NCBI RefSeq assembly: GCF_040869045.1
Contig: NW_027136979.1
Location: 124,001 to 188,000, forward strand
Length of the DNA stretch: 64,000 bases
Direction: 5' to 3'
Origin: Eurosta solidaginis
Lineage: Eukaryota > Arthropoda > Insecta > Diptera > Tephritidae
Positions within the stretch are counted from its first letter, which is position 1. Each line of letters starts with the position of its first letter. Of the stretch, positions 24,101-37,500 are shown one piece after another. Below the pieces are notes generated by a model. The model was not told the origin of the DNA. It saw only the letters and a program-made list of their open reading frames with translations, and did not search any database. Both the position numbers and the translations under genes were made by a program.

Positions 24101-26649
24101 TCTACGTCATAAAATGGATAAGTGTCCACATCTATTGAACCAAGCAAAATAGAATCGATTTTATTTTTGCAGATTATATATTTTTATGTGTATATTAATC
24201 CACAAGCTGACTCAAGGTTCTATCGCTAACGGTTCAATTTCTACGTCATACTGTGTGGGGTTAACCGACTAAAAGGGATAAGTGTCCATATCTATTGAAC
24301 CAAGCAAGACAGAATTGATTTTATTTCTGCAGATGGTAGGTTTTTATGTGTGTATTAATCCACAAGCTGATCCAAGGTTCTATCGCTAACGGTTCAATTT
24401 CTACTTCATACTGGGTGGGGTTATCCGACTAAAAGGGATAAGTGTCCATATCTATTGAACCGAGCAAGATAGAATCGATTTTATTTTTGCAGATTATAGC
24501 TTTTTAAGTGTATATTAATCCACAAGCTGATCCAAGGTTCTATCGTTAACGGTTAAATTTCTACGTCCTACCGTGTGGGGTTAACCGACTAAAAGGGATA
24601 AGTGTCCATATCTATTGAACCAAGCAAGATAGAATCGATTTTGTTTTTGCAGACGGTAGGTTTTTATGTGTATATTAATCCACAAGCCGATCCAAGGTTC
24701 TATCGTTAACGGTTCAATTTCTACGTCATACTGTGTGGGGTTAACCGACTAAAAGGGATAAGTGTCCATATCTATTGAACCAAGCAAGACAGAATTGATT
24801 TTATTTCTGCAGATGGTAGGTTTTTATGTGTGTATTAATCCACAAGCTTATCCAAGGTTCTATCGTTAACGGTTCAATTTCTACGTAATACTGTGTGGGG
24901 TTAACCGACTAAAAGGGATAAGTGTCCATATCTATTGAACCAAGCAAGACAGAATCGATTTTATTTCTGCAGGTGGTAGGTTTTTATGTGTGTATTAATC
25001 CACAAGCTGATCCAAGCTTCTATCGCTAACGGTTCAATTTCTACGTCATAAAATGGATAAGTGTCCACATCTATTGAACCAAGCAAAATAGAATCGATTT
25101 TATTTTTGCAGATTATATGTTTTTATGTGTATATTAATCCACAAGCTGATTCAAGGTTCTATCGCTTACGGTTCAATTTCTACGTCATACTGTGTGGGGT
25201 TAACCGACTAAAAGGGATAAGTGTCCATATCTATTGAACCAAGCAAGATAGAATCGAATTTGTTTTTGCAGATGATAGGTTTTTATGTGTATATTAATCC
25301 ACAAGCTGATCCAAGGTTCTATCGCTAACGGTTCAATTTCTACGTCATATTGGGTGGGGTTAACCGACTAAAAGGGATAAGTGTCCATATCTATTGAACC
25401 AAGCAAGATAGAATCGATTTTGTTTTTGCAGATGGTAGGTTTTTATGTGTGTATTAATCAACAAGCTTATCCAAGGTTCTATCGTTAACGGTTCAATTCC
25501 TACGTCATACTGTGTGGGGTTAACCGACTAAAAGGGATAAGTGTCCATATCTATTGAACCAAGCAAGACAGAATCGATTTTATTTCTGCAGGTGGTAGGT
25601 TTTTATGTGTGTATTAATCCACAAGCTGATCCAAGGTTCTATCGCTAACGGTTCAATTTCTACTTCATACTGGGTGGGGTTATCCGACTAAAAGGGATAA
25701 GTGTCCATATCTATTGAACCGAGCAAGATAGAATCGATTTTATTTTTGCAGATTATAGCTTTTTAAGTGTATATTAATCCACAAGCTGATCCAAGGTTCT
25801 ATCGTTAACGGTTAAATTTCTACGTCCTACCGTGTGGGGTTAACCGACTAAAAGGGATAAGTGTCCATATCTATTGAACCAAGCAAGATAGAATCGATTT
25901 TGTTTTTGCAGACGGTAGGTTTTTATGTGTATATTAATCCACAAGCCGATCCAAGGTTCTATCGTTAACGGTTCAATTTCTACGTCATACTGTGTGGGGT
26001 TAACCGACTAAAAGGGATAAGTGTCCATATCTATTGAACCAAGCAAGACAGAATTGATTTTATTTCTGCAGATGGTAGGTTTTTATGTGTGTATTAATCC
26101 ACAAGCTTATCCAAGGTTCTATCGTTAACGGTTCAATTTCTACGTAATACTGTGTGGGGTTAACCGACTAAAAGGGATAAGTGTCCATATCTATTGAACC
26201 AAGCAAGACAGAATCGATTTTATTTCTGCAGGTGGTAGGTTTTTATGTGTGTATTAATCCACAAGCTGATCCAAGCTTCTATCGCTAACGGTTCAATTTC
26301 TACGTCATAAAATGGATAAGTGTCCACATCTATTGAACCAAGCAAAATAGAATCGATTTTATTTTTGCAGATTATATGTTTTTATGTGTATATTAATCCA
26401 CAAGCTGATTCAAGGTTCTATCGCTTACGGTTCAATTTCTACGTCATACTGTGTGGGGTTAACCGACTAAAAGGGATAAGTGTCCATATCTATTGAACCA
26501 AGCAAGATAGAATCGAATTTGTTTTTGCAGATGATAGGTTTTTATGTGTATATTAATCCACAAGCTGATCCAAGGTTCTATCGCTAACGGTTCAATTTCT
26601 ACGTCATATTGGGTGGGGTTAACCGACTAAAAGGGATAAGTGTCCATAT
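18161..26649. repeat. Array domain II
   Basis: This domain is recognised by gcagacggtagg, cagaattgattttatttc, tttttaagtgtatatt with acgtcctaccgtg, tctacttcatactggg with ggttatccgac, agcttatccaagg, and gcagattatatg. The left edge begins with units carrying aagctagata (18171, about 18631 and 18789), a variant seen nowhere else. Single-base divergence between units is higher at 18.9-20.6 kb than elsewhere, for example gcaatttattcc near 18997 and aaccgttcaa near 19832. No gene is visible. Confidence 0.72.
20865..22750. repeat. 939-bp six-unit HOR of domain II, two tandem copies
   Basis: Landmarks repeat at 939 bp: ctacttcat at 20968 and 21907, gcagacgg at about 21216 and 22155, agcttatcc at about 21411 and 22350, and gattatatg at 21677 and 22616. 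The unit order is cagaattg, gattatag with taagtg and cctcccg or cctaccg, gacgg, gcttatcc, S with gcaggtgg and ccaagcttct, then gattatatg. The length equals 5 L + 1 S, as in the domain I 939-bp HOR, but the unit types differ, so the two arose separately. Confidence 0.85.
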
Positions 26650-26735
26650 CTATTGAACCAAGCAAGATAGAATCGATTTTGTTTTTGCAGATGGTAGGTT
26701 TTTATGTGTGTATTAATCCACAAGCTTATCCAAGG
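24333..26735. repeat. 1259-bp eight-unit HOR of domain II, two tandem copies
   Basis: The rare variant agattatagctttttaag lies at 24491 and 25750, an offset of 1259 bp (7 L + 1 S). The whole series matches: ccgagcaagat, cctaccg, gacgg, gcttatcc with acgtaatac, gcaggtgg S, gattatatg with tatcgcttacgg, and gaatcgaatttg with gtcatattggg. Private differences such as aatcaacaagctt and caattcct (about 25458-25500) occur in one copy only. The copies are nearly identical, so the duplication is recent. Confidence 0.88.
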
Positions 26736-29029
26736 TTCTATCGCTAACGGTTCAATTTCTACGTCATACTGTGTGGGGTTAACCGACTAAAAGGGATAAG
26801 TGTCCATATCTATTGAACCAAGCAAGACAGAATCGATTTTGTTTTTGCAGATGGTAGGTTTTTATGTGTATATTAATCCACAAGCTGATCCAAGGTTCTA
26901 TCGCTAACGGTTCAATTTCTACGTCATATTGGGTGGGGTTAACCGACTAAAAGGGATAAGTGTCCATATCTATTGAACCAAGCAAGATAGAATCGATTTT
27001 ATTTCTGCAGGTGGTAGGTTTTTATGTGTGTATTAATCCACAAGCTGATCCAAGCTTCTATCGCTAACGGTTCAATTTCTACGTCATAAAATGGATAAGT
27101 GTCCACATCTATTGAACCAAGCAAAATAGAATCTATTTTATTTTTGCAGATTATATGTTTTTATGTGTATATTAATCCACAAGCTGATTCAAGGTTCTAT
27201 CGCTAACGGTTCAATTTCTACGTCATACTGTGTGGGGTTAACCGACTAAAAGGGATAAGTGTCCATATCTATTGAACCAAGCAAGATAGAATCGATTTTG
27301 TTTTTGCAGATGGTAGGTTTTTATGTGTATATTAATCCACAAGCTGATCCAAGGTTCTATCGCTAACGGTTCAATTTCTACGTCATATTGGGTGGGGTTA
27401 ACCGACTAAAAGGGATAAGTGTCCATATCTATTGAACCAAGCAAGATAGAATCGATTTTGTTTTTGCAGATGGTAGGTTTTTATGTGTGTATTAATCCAC
27501 AAGCTGATCCAAGGTTCTATCGCTAACGGTTCAATTTCTACGTCATACTGTGTGGGGTTAACCGACTAAAAGGGATAAGTGTCCATATCTATTGAACCAA
27601 GCAAGACAGAATCGATTTTATTTCTGCAGGTGGTAGGTTTTTATGTGTGTATTAATCCACAAGCTGATCCAAGCTTCTATCGCTAACGGTTCAATTTCTA
27701 CGTTATAAAATGGATAAGTGTCCACATCTATTGAACCAAGCAAAATAGAATCGATTTTATTTTTGCAGATTATATATTTTTATGTGTATATTAATCCACA
27801 AGCTGATTCAAGGTTCTATCGCTAACGGTTCAATTTCTACGTCATACTGTGTGGGGTTAACCGACTAAAAGGGATAAGTGTCCATATCTATTGAACCAAG
27901 CAAGATAGAACCGATTTTATGTTTGCATATTATAGGTTTTTATGTGTATATTAATCCACAAGCTGATCCAAGGTTCTATCGCTAACGGTTCAATTTCTAC
28001 TTCATACTGGGTGGGGTTATCCGACTAAAAGGGATAAGTGTCCATATCTATTGAACCAAGCAAGATAGAATCGATTTTATTTTTGCAGATTATAGGTTTT
28101 TAAGTGTACATTAATCCACAAGCTGATCCAAGGTTCTATCGTTAACGGTTAAATTTCTACGTCCTACTGTGTGGGGTTAACCGACTAAAAGGGATAAGTG
28201 TCCATATCTATTGAACTAAGCAAGATAGAATCGAATTTGTTTTTGCAGATGATAGGTTTTTATGTGTATATTAATCCACAAGCTGATCCAAGGTTCTATC
28301 GCTAACGGTTCAATTTCTACGTCATATTGGGTGGGGTTAACCGACTAAAAGGGATAAGTGTCCATATCTATTGAACCAAGCAAGATAGAATCGATTTTGT
28401 TTTTGCAGATGGTAGGTTTTTATGTGTGTATTAATCCACAAGCTTATCCAAGGTTCTATCGTTAACGGTTCAATTTCTACGTCATACTGTGTGGGGTTAA
28501 CCGACTAAAAGGGATAAGTGTCCATATCTATTGAACCAAGCAAGACAGAATCGATTTTATTTCTGCAGGTGGTAGGTTTTTATGTGTGTATTAATCCACA
28601 AGCTGATCCAAGCTTCTATCGCTAACGGTTCAATTTCTACGTCATAAAATGGATAAGTGTCCACATCTATTGAACCAAGCAAAATAGAATCGATTTTATT
28701 TTTGCAGATTATATATTTTTATGTGTATATTAATCCACAAGCTGATTCAAGGTTCTATCGCTAACGGTTCAATTTCTACGTCATACTGTGTGGGGTTAAC
28801 CGACTAAAAGGGATAAGTGTCCATATCTATTGAACCAAGCAAGATAGAATCGATTTTATTTTTGCAGGTTATAGGTTTTTATGTGTACATTAATCCACAA
28901 GCTGATCCAAGGTTCTATCGCTAACGGTTCAATTTCTACGTCATACTGTGTGGGGTTAACCGACCAAAAGGGATAAGTGTCCATATCTATTGAACCAAGC
29001 AAGATAGAATCGATTTTGTTTTTGGAGAT

Positions 29030-29040
29030 GGTAGCTTTTA
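29030..29040. repeat. Private 1-bp shortened unit (gtagctttta), duplicated
   Basis: The usual ggtagg plus five T is reduced to ggtagctttta at about 29033. The same lesion is at about 36910, exactly one 7877-bp offset away. It was therefore present before the large duplication and is not a sequencing slip in one copy. Confidence 0.8.
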
Positions 29041-32000
29041 TGTGTATATTAATCCACAAGCTGATCCAAGGTTCTATCATTAACGGTTCAATTTATACGT
29101 CATACTGTGTGGGGTTAACCGACTAAAAGGGATAAGTGTCCATATCTATTGAACCAAGCAAGACAGAATCGATTTTATTTCTGCAGATGGTAGGTTTTTA
29201 TGTGTGTATTAATCCACAAGCTGATCCAAGGTTCTATCGCTAACGGTTCAATTTCTACGTCATAAAAGGGATAAGTGTCCACATCTATTGAACCAAGCAA
29301 AATAGAATCGATTTTATTTTTGCAGATTATAGGTTTTTATGTGTATATTAATCCACAAGCTGATCCAAGGTTCTATCGCTAACGGTTCAATTTCTACGTC
29401 ATACTGTGTGGGGTTAACCGACTAAAAGGGATAAGTGTCCATATCTATTGAACCAAGCAAGATAGAATCGATTTTGTTTTTGCAGATGGTAGGTTTTTAT
29501 GTGTATATTAATACTCAAGTTGATCCAAGGTTCTATCGTTAACGGTTCAATTTCTACGTCATACTGGGTGGGGTTAAACGACTAAAAGGGATAAGTGTCC
29601 ATATCTATTGAACCAAGCAAGATAGAATCGAATTTGTTTTTGCAGATGATAGGTTTTTATGTGTATATTAATCCACAAGCTGATCCAAGGTTCTATCGCT
29701 AACGGTTCAATTTCTACGTCATATTGGGTGGGGTTAACCGACTAAAAGGGATAAGTGTCCATATCTATTGAACCAAGCAAGATAGAATCGAATTTGTTTT
29801 TGCATATGATAGGTTTTTATGTGTATATTAATCCACAAGCTGATCCAAGGTTCTATCGCTAACGGTTCAATTTCTACGTCATATTGGGTGGGGTTAACCG
29901 ACTAAAAGGGATAAGTGTCCATATCTATTGAACCAAGCAAGATAGAATCGATTTTATTTTTGCAGATGGTAGGTTTTTATGTGTGTATTAATCCACAAGC
30001 TTATCCAAGGTTCTATCGTTAAAGGTTCAATTTCTACGTCATACTGTGTGGGGTTAACCGACTAAAAGGGATAAGTGTCCATATCTATTGAACCAAGCAA
30101 GACAGAATCGATTTTATTTCTGCAGGTGGTAGGTTTTTATGTGTGTATTAATCCACAAGCTGATCCAAGCTTCTATCGCTAACGGTTCAATTTCTACGTC
30201 ATAAAATGGATAAGTGTCCACATCTATTGAACCAAGCAAAATAGAATCGATTTTATTTTTGCAGATTATATGCTTTTATGTGTATATTAATCCACAAGCT
30301 GATTCAAGGTTCTATCGCTAACGGTTCAATTTCTACGTCATACTGTGTGGGGTTAACCGACTAAAAGGGATAAGTGTCCATATCTATTGAACCAAGCAAG
30401 ATAGAATCGATTTTATTTTTGCAGATTATAGGTTTTTATGTGTATATTAATCCACAAGCTGATCCAAGGTTCTATCGCTAACGGTTCAATTTCTACGTCA
30501 TACTGTGTGGGGTTAACCGACTAAAAGGGATAAGTGTCCATATCTATTGAACCAAGCAAGATAGAATCGATTTTGTTTTTGGAGATGGTAGGTTTTTATG
30601 TGTGTATTAATCCACAAGCTGATCCAAGGTTCTATCGCTAACGGTTCAATTTCTACGTCATAAAAGGGATAAGTGTCCACATCTATTGAACCAAGCAAAA
30701 TAGAATCGATTTTATTTTTGCAGATTATAGGTTTTTATGTGTATATTAATCCACAAGCTGATTCAAGGTTCTATCGCTAACGGTTCAATTTCTACGTCAT
30801 ACTGTGTGGGGTTAACCGACTAAAAGGGATAAGTGTCCATATCTATTGAACCAAGCAAGATAGAATCGATCTTATTTTTGCAGATTATAGGTTTTTATGT
30901 GTATATTAATCCACAAGCTGATCCAAGGTTCTACCGCTAACGGTTCAATTTCTACGTCATACTGTGTGGGGTTAACCGACTAAAAGGGATAAGTGTCCAT
31001 ATCTATTGAACCAAGCAAGATAGAATCGATTTTATTTCTGCAGATGGTAGGTTTTTATGTGTGTATTAATCCACAAGCTGATCCAAGGTTCTATCGCTAA
31101 CGGTTCAATTTCTACGTCATAAAAGGGATAAGTGTCCACATCTATTGAACCAAGCAAAATAGAATCGATTTTATTTTTGCAGATTATAGGTTTTTATGTG
31201 TATATTAATCCACAAGCTGATCCAAGGTTCTATCGCTAACGGTTCAATTTCTACGTCATACTGTGTGGGGTTAACCGACTAAAAGGGATAAGTGTCCATA
31301 TCTATTGAACCAAGCAAGATAGAATCGAATTTGTTTTTGCATATGATAGGTTTTTATGTGTATATTAATCCACAAGCTGATCCAAGGTTCTATCGCTCAC
31401 GGTTCAATTTCTACGTCATATTGGGTGGGGTTAACCGACTAAAAGGGATAAGTGTCCATATCTATTGAACCAAGCAAGATAGAATCGATTTTGTTTTTGC
31501 AGATGGTAGGTTTTTATGCGTGTATTAATCCACAAGCTTATCCAAGGTTCTATCGTTAAAGGTTCAATTTCTACGTCATACTGTGTGGGGTTAACCGACT
31601 AAAAGGGATAAGTGTCCATATCTATTGAACCAAGCAAGACAGAATCGATTTTATTTCTGCAGGTGGTAGGTTTTTATGTGTGTATTAATCCACAAGCTGA
31701 TCCAAGGTTCTATCGCTAACGGTTCAATTTCTACGTCATAAAATGGATAAGTGTCCACATCTATTGAACCAAGCAAAATAGAATCGATTTTATTTTTGCA
31801 GATTATATGTTTTTATGTGTATATTAATCCACAAGCTGATCCAAGGTTCTATCGCTAACGGTTCAATTTCTACGTCATACTGTGTGGGGTTAACCGACTA
31901 AAAGGGATAAGTGTCCATATCTATTGAACCAAGCAAGATAGAATCGATTTTATTTCTGCAGATGGTAGGTTTTTATGTGTGTATTAATCCACAAGCTGAT

Positions 32001-32973
32001 CCAAGGTTCTATCGCTAACGGTTCAATTTCTACGTCATAAAAGGGATAAGTGTCCACATCTATTGAACCAAGCAAAATAGAATCGATTTTATTTTTGCAG
32101 ATTATAGGTTTTTATGTGTATATTAATCCACAAGCTGATTCAAGGTTCTATCGCTAACGGTTCAATTTCTACGTCATACTGTGTGGGGTTAACCGACTAA
32201 AAGGGATAAGTGTCCATATCTATTGAACCAAGCAAGACAGAATCGATTTTATTTCTGCAGATGGTAGGTTTTTATGTGTGTATTAATCCACAAGCTGATC
32301 CAAGGTTCTATCGCTAACGGTTCAATTTCTACGTCATAAAAGGGATAAGTGTCCACATCTATTGAACCAAGCAAAATAGAATCGATTTTATTTTTGCAGA
32401 TTATAGGTTTTTATGTGTATATTAATCCACAAGCTGATCCAAGGTTCTATCGCTAACGGTTCAATTTCTACGTCATACTGTGTGGGGTTAACCGACTAAA
32501 AGGGATAAGTGTCCATATCTATTGAACCAAGCAAGATAGAATCGATTTTGTTTTTGCAGATGGTAGGTTTTTATGTGTATATTAATACACAAGCTGATCC
32601 AAGGTTCTATCGTTAACGGTTCAATTTCTACGTCATACTGGGTGGGGTTAAACGACTAAAAGGGATAAGTGTCCATATCTATTGAACCAAGCAAGATAGA
32701 ATCGATTTTGTTTTTGCAGATTATAGGCTTTTATGTGTATATTAATCCAAAAGCTGATCCAAGGTTCTATCGCTAACGGTTCAATTTCTACGTCATACTG
32801 GTTGGGGTTAACCGACTAAAAGGGATAAGTGTCCATATCTATTGAACCAAGCAAGATAGAATCGATTTTGTTTTTGCAGATTATAGGTTTTTATGTGCAT
32901 ATTAATCCACAAGCTGATCCAAGGTTCTATCGCTAACGGTTCAATTTCTACGTCATACTGGGTGGGGTTAACC

Positions 32974-32990
32974 GACTAAGTGTCCATATC
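32974..32990. repeat. 9-bp linker deletion marker (gactaagtgtcc), copy 1
   Basis: The linker gactaaaagggataagtg is shortened to gactaagtg by loss of 9 bp. The sequence taag can be placed on either side, suggesting slippage or microhomology repair. Identical deletions lie at 40851 and 43457. The sister unit at about 47806 has the full linker with the same neighbour (ccaagcgagatag at 47835). Confidence 0.88.
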
Positions 32991-34500
32991 TATTGAACCA
33001 AGCGAGATAGAATCGATTTTGTTTTTGCAGATGATAGGTTTTTACGTGTATATTAATCCACAAGCCGACCCAAGGTTCTATCGCTAACGGTTCAATTTCT
33101 ACGTCATACTGGGTGGGGTTAACCGACTAATAGGGATAAGTGTCTATATCTATTGAACCAAGCAAGGTAGAATCGATTTTATTTTTGCAGATTATAGGTT
33201 TTTATGTGTATATTAATCCACAAGCTGATCCAAGGTTCTATCGCTAACGGTTCAATTTCTACGTCATACTGTGCGGGGTTAACCGACTAAAAGGGATAAG
33301 TGTCCATATCTATTGAACCAAGCAAGATAGAATCGATTTTGTTTTTGGAGATGGTAGGTTTTTATGTGTATATTAATCCACAAGCTGATCCAAGGTTCTA
33401 TCATTAACGGTTCAATTTCTACGTCATACTGTGTTGGGTTAACCGACTAGAAGGGATAAGTGTCCATATCTATTGAACCAAGCAAGACAGAATCGATTTT
33501 ATTTCTGCAGATGGTAGGTTTTTATGTGTGTATTAATCCACAAGCTGATCCAAGGTTCTATCGCTAACGGTTCAATTTCTACGTCATAAAAGGGATAAGT
33601 GTCCACATCTATTGAACCAAGCAAAATAGAATCGATTTTATTTTTGCAGATTATAGGTTTTTATGTGTATATTAATCCACAAGCTGATCCAAGGTTCTAC
33701 CGCTAACGGTTCAATTTCTACGTCATACTGTGTGGGGTTAACCGACTAAAAGGGATAAGTGTCCATATCTATTGAACCAAGCAAGACAGAATCGATTTTA
33801 TTTCTGCAGATGGTAGGTTTTTATGTGTGTATTAATCCACAAGCTGATCCAAGGTTCTATCGCTAACGGTTCAATTTCTACGTCATAAAAGGGATAAGTG
33901 TCCACATCTATTGAACCAAGCAAAATAGAATCGATTTTATTTTTGCAGATTATAGGTTTTTATGTGTATATTAATCCACAAGCTGATCCAAGGTTCTATC
34001 ATTAACGGTTCAATTTCTACGTCATACTGTGTTGGGTTAACCGACTAGAAGGGATAAGTGTCCATATCTATTGAACCAAGCAAGACAGAATCGATTTTAT
34101 TTCTGCAGATGGTAGGTTTTTATGTGTGTATTAATCCACAAGCTGATCCAAGGTTCTATCGCTAACGGTTCAATTTCTACGTCATAAAAGGGATAAGTGT
34201 CCATATCTATTGAACCAAGCAAGACAGAATCGATTTTATTTTTGCAGATTATAGGTTTTTATGTGTATATTAATCCACAAGCTGATCCAAGGTTCTACCG
34301 CTAACGGTTCAATTTCTACGTCATACTGTGTGGGGTTAACCGACTAAAAGGGATAAGTGTCCATATCTATTGAACCAAGCAAGATAGAATCGATTTTGTT
34401 TTTGCAGATGGTAGGTTTTTATGTGTATATTAATCCACAAGCTGATCCAAGGTTCTATCGTTAACGGTTCAATTTCTACGTCATACTGGGTGGGGTTAAA

Positions 34501-37500
34501 CGACTAAAAGGGATAAGTGTCCATATCTATTGAACCAAGCAAGATAGAATCGATTTTGTTTTTGCAGATGGTAGGTTTTTATGTGTGTATTAATCCACAA
34601 GCTTATCCAAGGTTCTATCGCTAACGGTTCAATTTCTACGTCATACTGTGTGGGGTTAACCGACTAAAAGGGATAAGTGTCCATATCTATTGAACCAAGC
34701 AAGACAGAATCGATTTTGTTTTTGCAGATGGTAGGTTTTTATGTGTATATTAATCCACAAGCTGATCCAAGGTTCTATCGCTAACGGTTCAATTTCTACG
34801 TCATATTGGGTGGGGTTAACCGACTAAAAGGGATAAGTGTCCATATCTATTGAACCAAGCAAGATAGAATCGATTTTATTTCTGCAGGTGGTAGGTTTTT
34901 ATGTGTGTATTAATCCACAAGCTGATCCAAGCTTCTATCGCTAACGGTTCAATTTCTACGTCATAAAATGGATAAGTGTCCACATCTATTGAACCAAGCA
35001 AAATAGAATCTATTTTATTTTTGCAGATTATATGTTTTTATGTGTATATTAATCCACAAGCTGATTCAAGGTTCTATCGCTAACGGTTCAATTTCTACGT
35101 CATACTGTGTGGGGTTAACCGACTAAAAGGGATAAGTGTCCATATCTATTGAACCAAGCAAGATAGAATCGATTTTGTTTTTGCAGATGGTAGGTTTTTA
35201 TGTGTATATTAATCCACAAGCTGATCCAAGGTTCTATCGCTAACGGTTCAATTTCTACGTCATATTGGGTGGGGTTAACCGACTAAAAGGGATAAGTGTC
35301 CATATCTATTGAACCAAGCAAGATAGAATCGATTTTGTTTTTGCAGATGGTAGGTTTTTATGTGTGTATTAATCCACAAGCTGATCCAAGGTTCTATCGC
35401 TAACGGTTCAATTTCTACGTCATACTGTGTGGGGTTAACCGACTAAAAGGGATAAGTGTCCATATCTATTGAACCAAGCAAGACAGAATCGATTTTATTT
35501 CTGCAGGTGGTAGGTTTTTATGTGTGTATTAATCCACAAGCTGATCCAAGCTTCTATCGCTAACGGTTCAATTTCTACGTTATAAAATGGATAAGTGTCC
35601 ACATCTATTGAACCAAGCAAAATAGAATCGATTTTATTTTTGCAGATTATATATTTTTATGTGTATATTAATCCACAAGCTGATTCAAGGTTCTATCGCT
35701 AACGGTTCAATTTCTACGTCATACTGTGTGGGGTTAACCGACTAAAAGGGATAAGTGTCCATATCTATTGAACCAAGCAAGATAGAACCGATTTTATGTT
35801 TGCAGATTATAGGTTTTTATGTGTATATTAATCCACAAGCTGATCCAAGGTTCTATCGCTAACGGTTCAATTTCTACTTCATACTGGGTGGGGTTATCCG
35901 ACTAAAAGGGATAAGTGTCCATATCTATTGAACCAAGCAAGATAGAATCGATTTTATTTTTGCAGATTATAGGTTTTTAAGTGTACATTAATCCACAAGC
36001 TGATCCAAGGTTCTATCGTTAACGGTTAAATTTCTACGTCCTACTGTGTGGGGTTAACCGACTAAAAGGGATAAGTGTCCATATCTATTGAACTAAGCAA
36101 GATAGAATCGAATTTGTTTTTGCAGATGATAGGTTTTTATGTGTATATTAATCCACAAGCTGATCCAAGGTTCTATCGCTAACGGTTCAATTTCTACGTC
36201 ATATTGGGTGGGGTTAACCGACTAAAAGGGATAAGTGTCCATATCTATTGAACCAAGCAAGATAGAATCGATTTTGTTTTTGCAGATGGTAGGTTTTTAT
36301 GTGTGTATTAATCCACAAGCTTATCCAAGGTTCTATCGTTAACGGTTCAATTTCTACGTCATACTGTGTGGGGTTAACCGACTAAAAGGGATAAGTGTCC
36401 ATATCTATTGAACCAAGCAAGACAGAATCGATTTTATTTCTGCAGGTGGTAGGTTTTTATGTGTGTATTAATCCACAAGCTGATCCAAGCTTCTATCGCT
36501 AACGGTTCAATTTCTACGTCATAAAATGGATAAGTGTCCACATCTATTGAACCAAGCAAAATAGAATCGATTTTATTTTTGCAGATTATATATTTTTATG
36601 TGTATATTAATCCACAAGCTGATTCAAGGTTCTATCGCTAACGGTTCAATTTCTACGTCATACTGTGTGGGGTTAACCGACTAAAAGGGATAAGTGTCCA
36701 TATCTATTGAACCAAGCAAGATAGAATCGATTTTATTTTTGCAGGTTATAGGTTTTTATGTGTACATTAATCCACAAGCTGATCCAAGGTTCTATCGCTA
36801 ACGGTTCAATTTCTACGTCATACTGTGTGGGGTTAACCGACTAAAAGGGATAAGTGTCCATATCTATTGAACCAAGCAAGATAGAATCGATTTTGTTTTT
36901 GGAGATGGTAGCTTTTATGTGTATATTAATCCACAAGCTGATCCAAGGTTCTATCATTAACGGTTCAATTTATACGTCATACTGTGTGGGGTTAACCGAC
37001 TAAAAGGGATAAGTGTCCATATCTATTGAACCAAGCAAGACAGAATCGATTTTATTTCTGCAGATGGTAGGTTTTTATGTGTGTATTAATCCACAAGCTG
37101 ATCCAAGGTTCTATCGCTAACGGTTCAATTTCTACGTCATAAAAGGGATAAGTGTCCACATCTATTGAACCAAGCAAAATAGAATCGATTTTATTTTTGC
37201 AGATTATAGGTTTTTATGTGTATATTAATCCACAAGCTGATCCAAGGTTCTATCGCTAACGGTTCAATTTCTACGTCATACTGTGTGGGGTTAACCGACT
37301 AAAAGGGATAAGTGTCCATATCTATTGAACCAAGCAAGATAGAATCGATTTTGTTTTTGCAGATGGTAGGTTTTTATGTGTATATTAATACTCAAGTTGA
37401 TCCAAGGTTCTATCGTTAACGGTTCAATTTCTACGTCATACTGGGTGGGGTTAAACGACTAAAAGGGATAAGTGTCCATATCTATTGAACCAAGCAAGAT

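Larger units (their letters stand above)
26624..33786. repeat. Large duplication, copy A (about 7.16 kb)
   Basis: Compared with copy B at 34501-41663, the offset is a constant 7877 bp: gcttatcc at 26724 and 34601, gcaggttata at 28864 and 36741, and gactaagtgt at 32974 and 40851. Corrected for a 1-bp and a 9-bp deletion carried by both copies, 7877 equals 38 L + 13 S, or 51 units. By eye I found about eight substitutions, for example 27928 T versus G, 28965 C versus T, 29956 A versus G and 30625 C versus A. Identity is therefore above 99%. Confidence 0.92.
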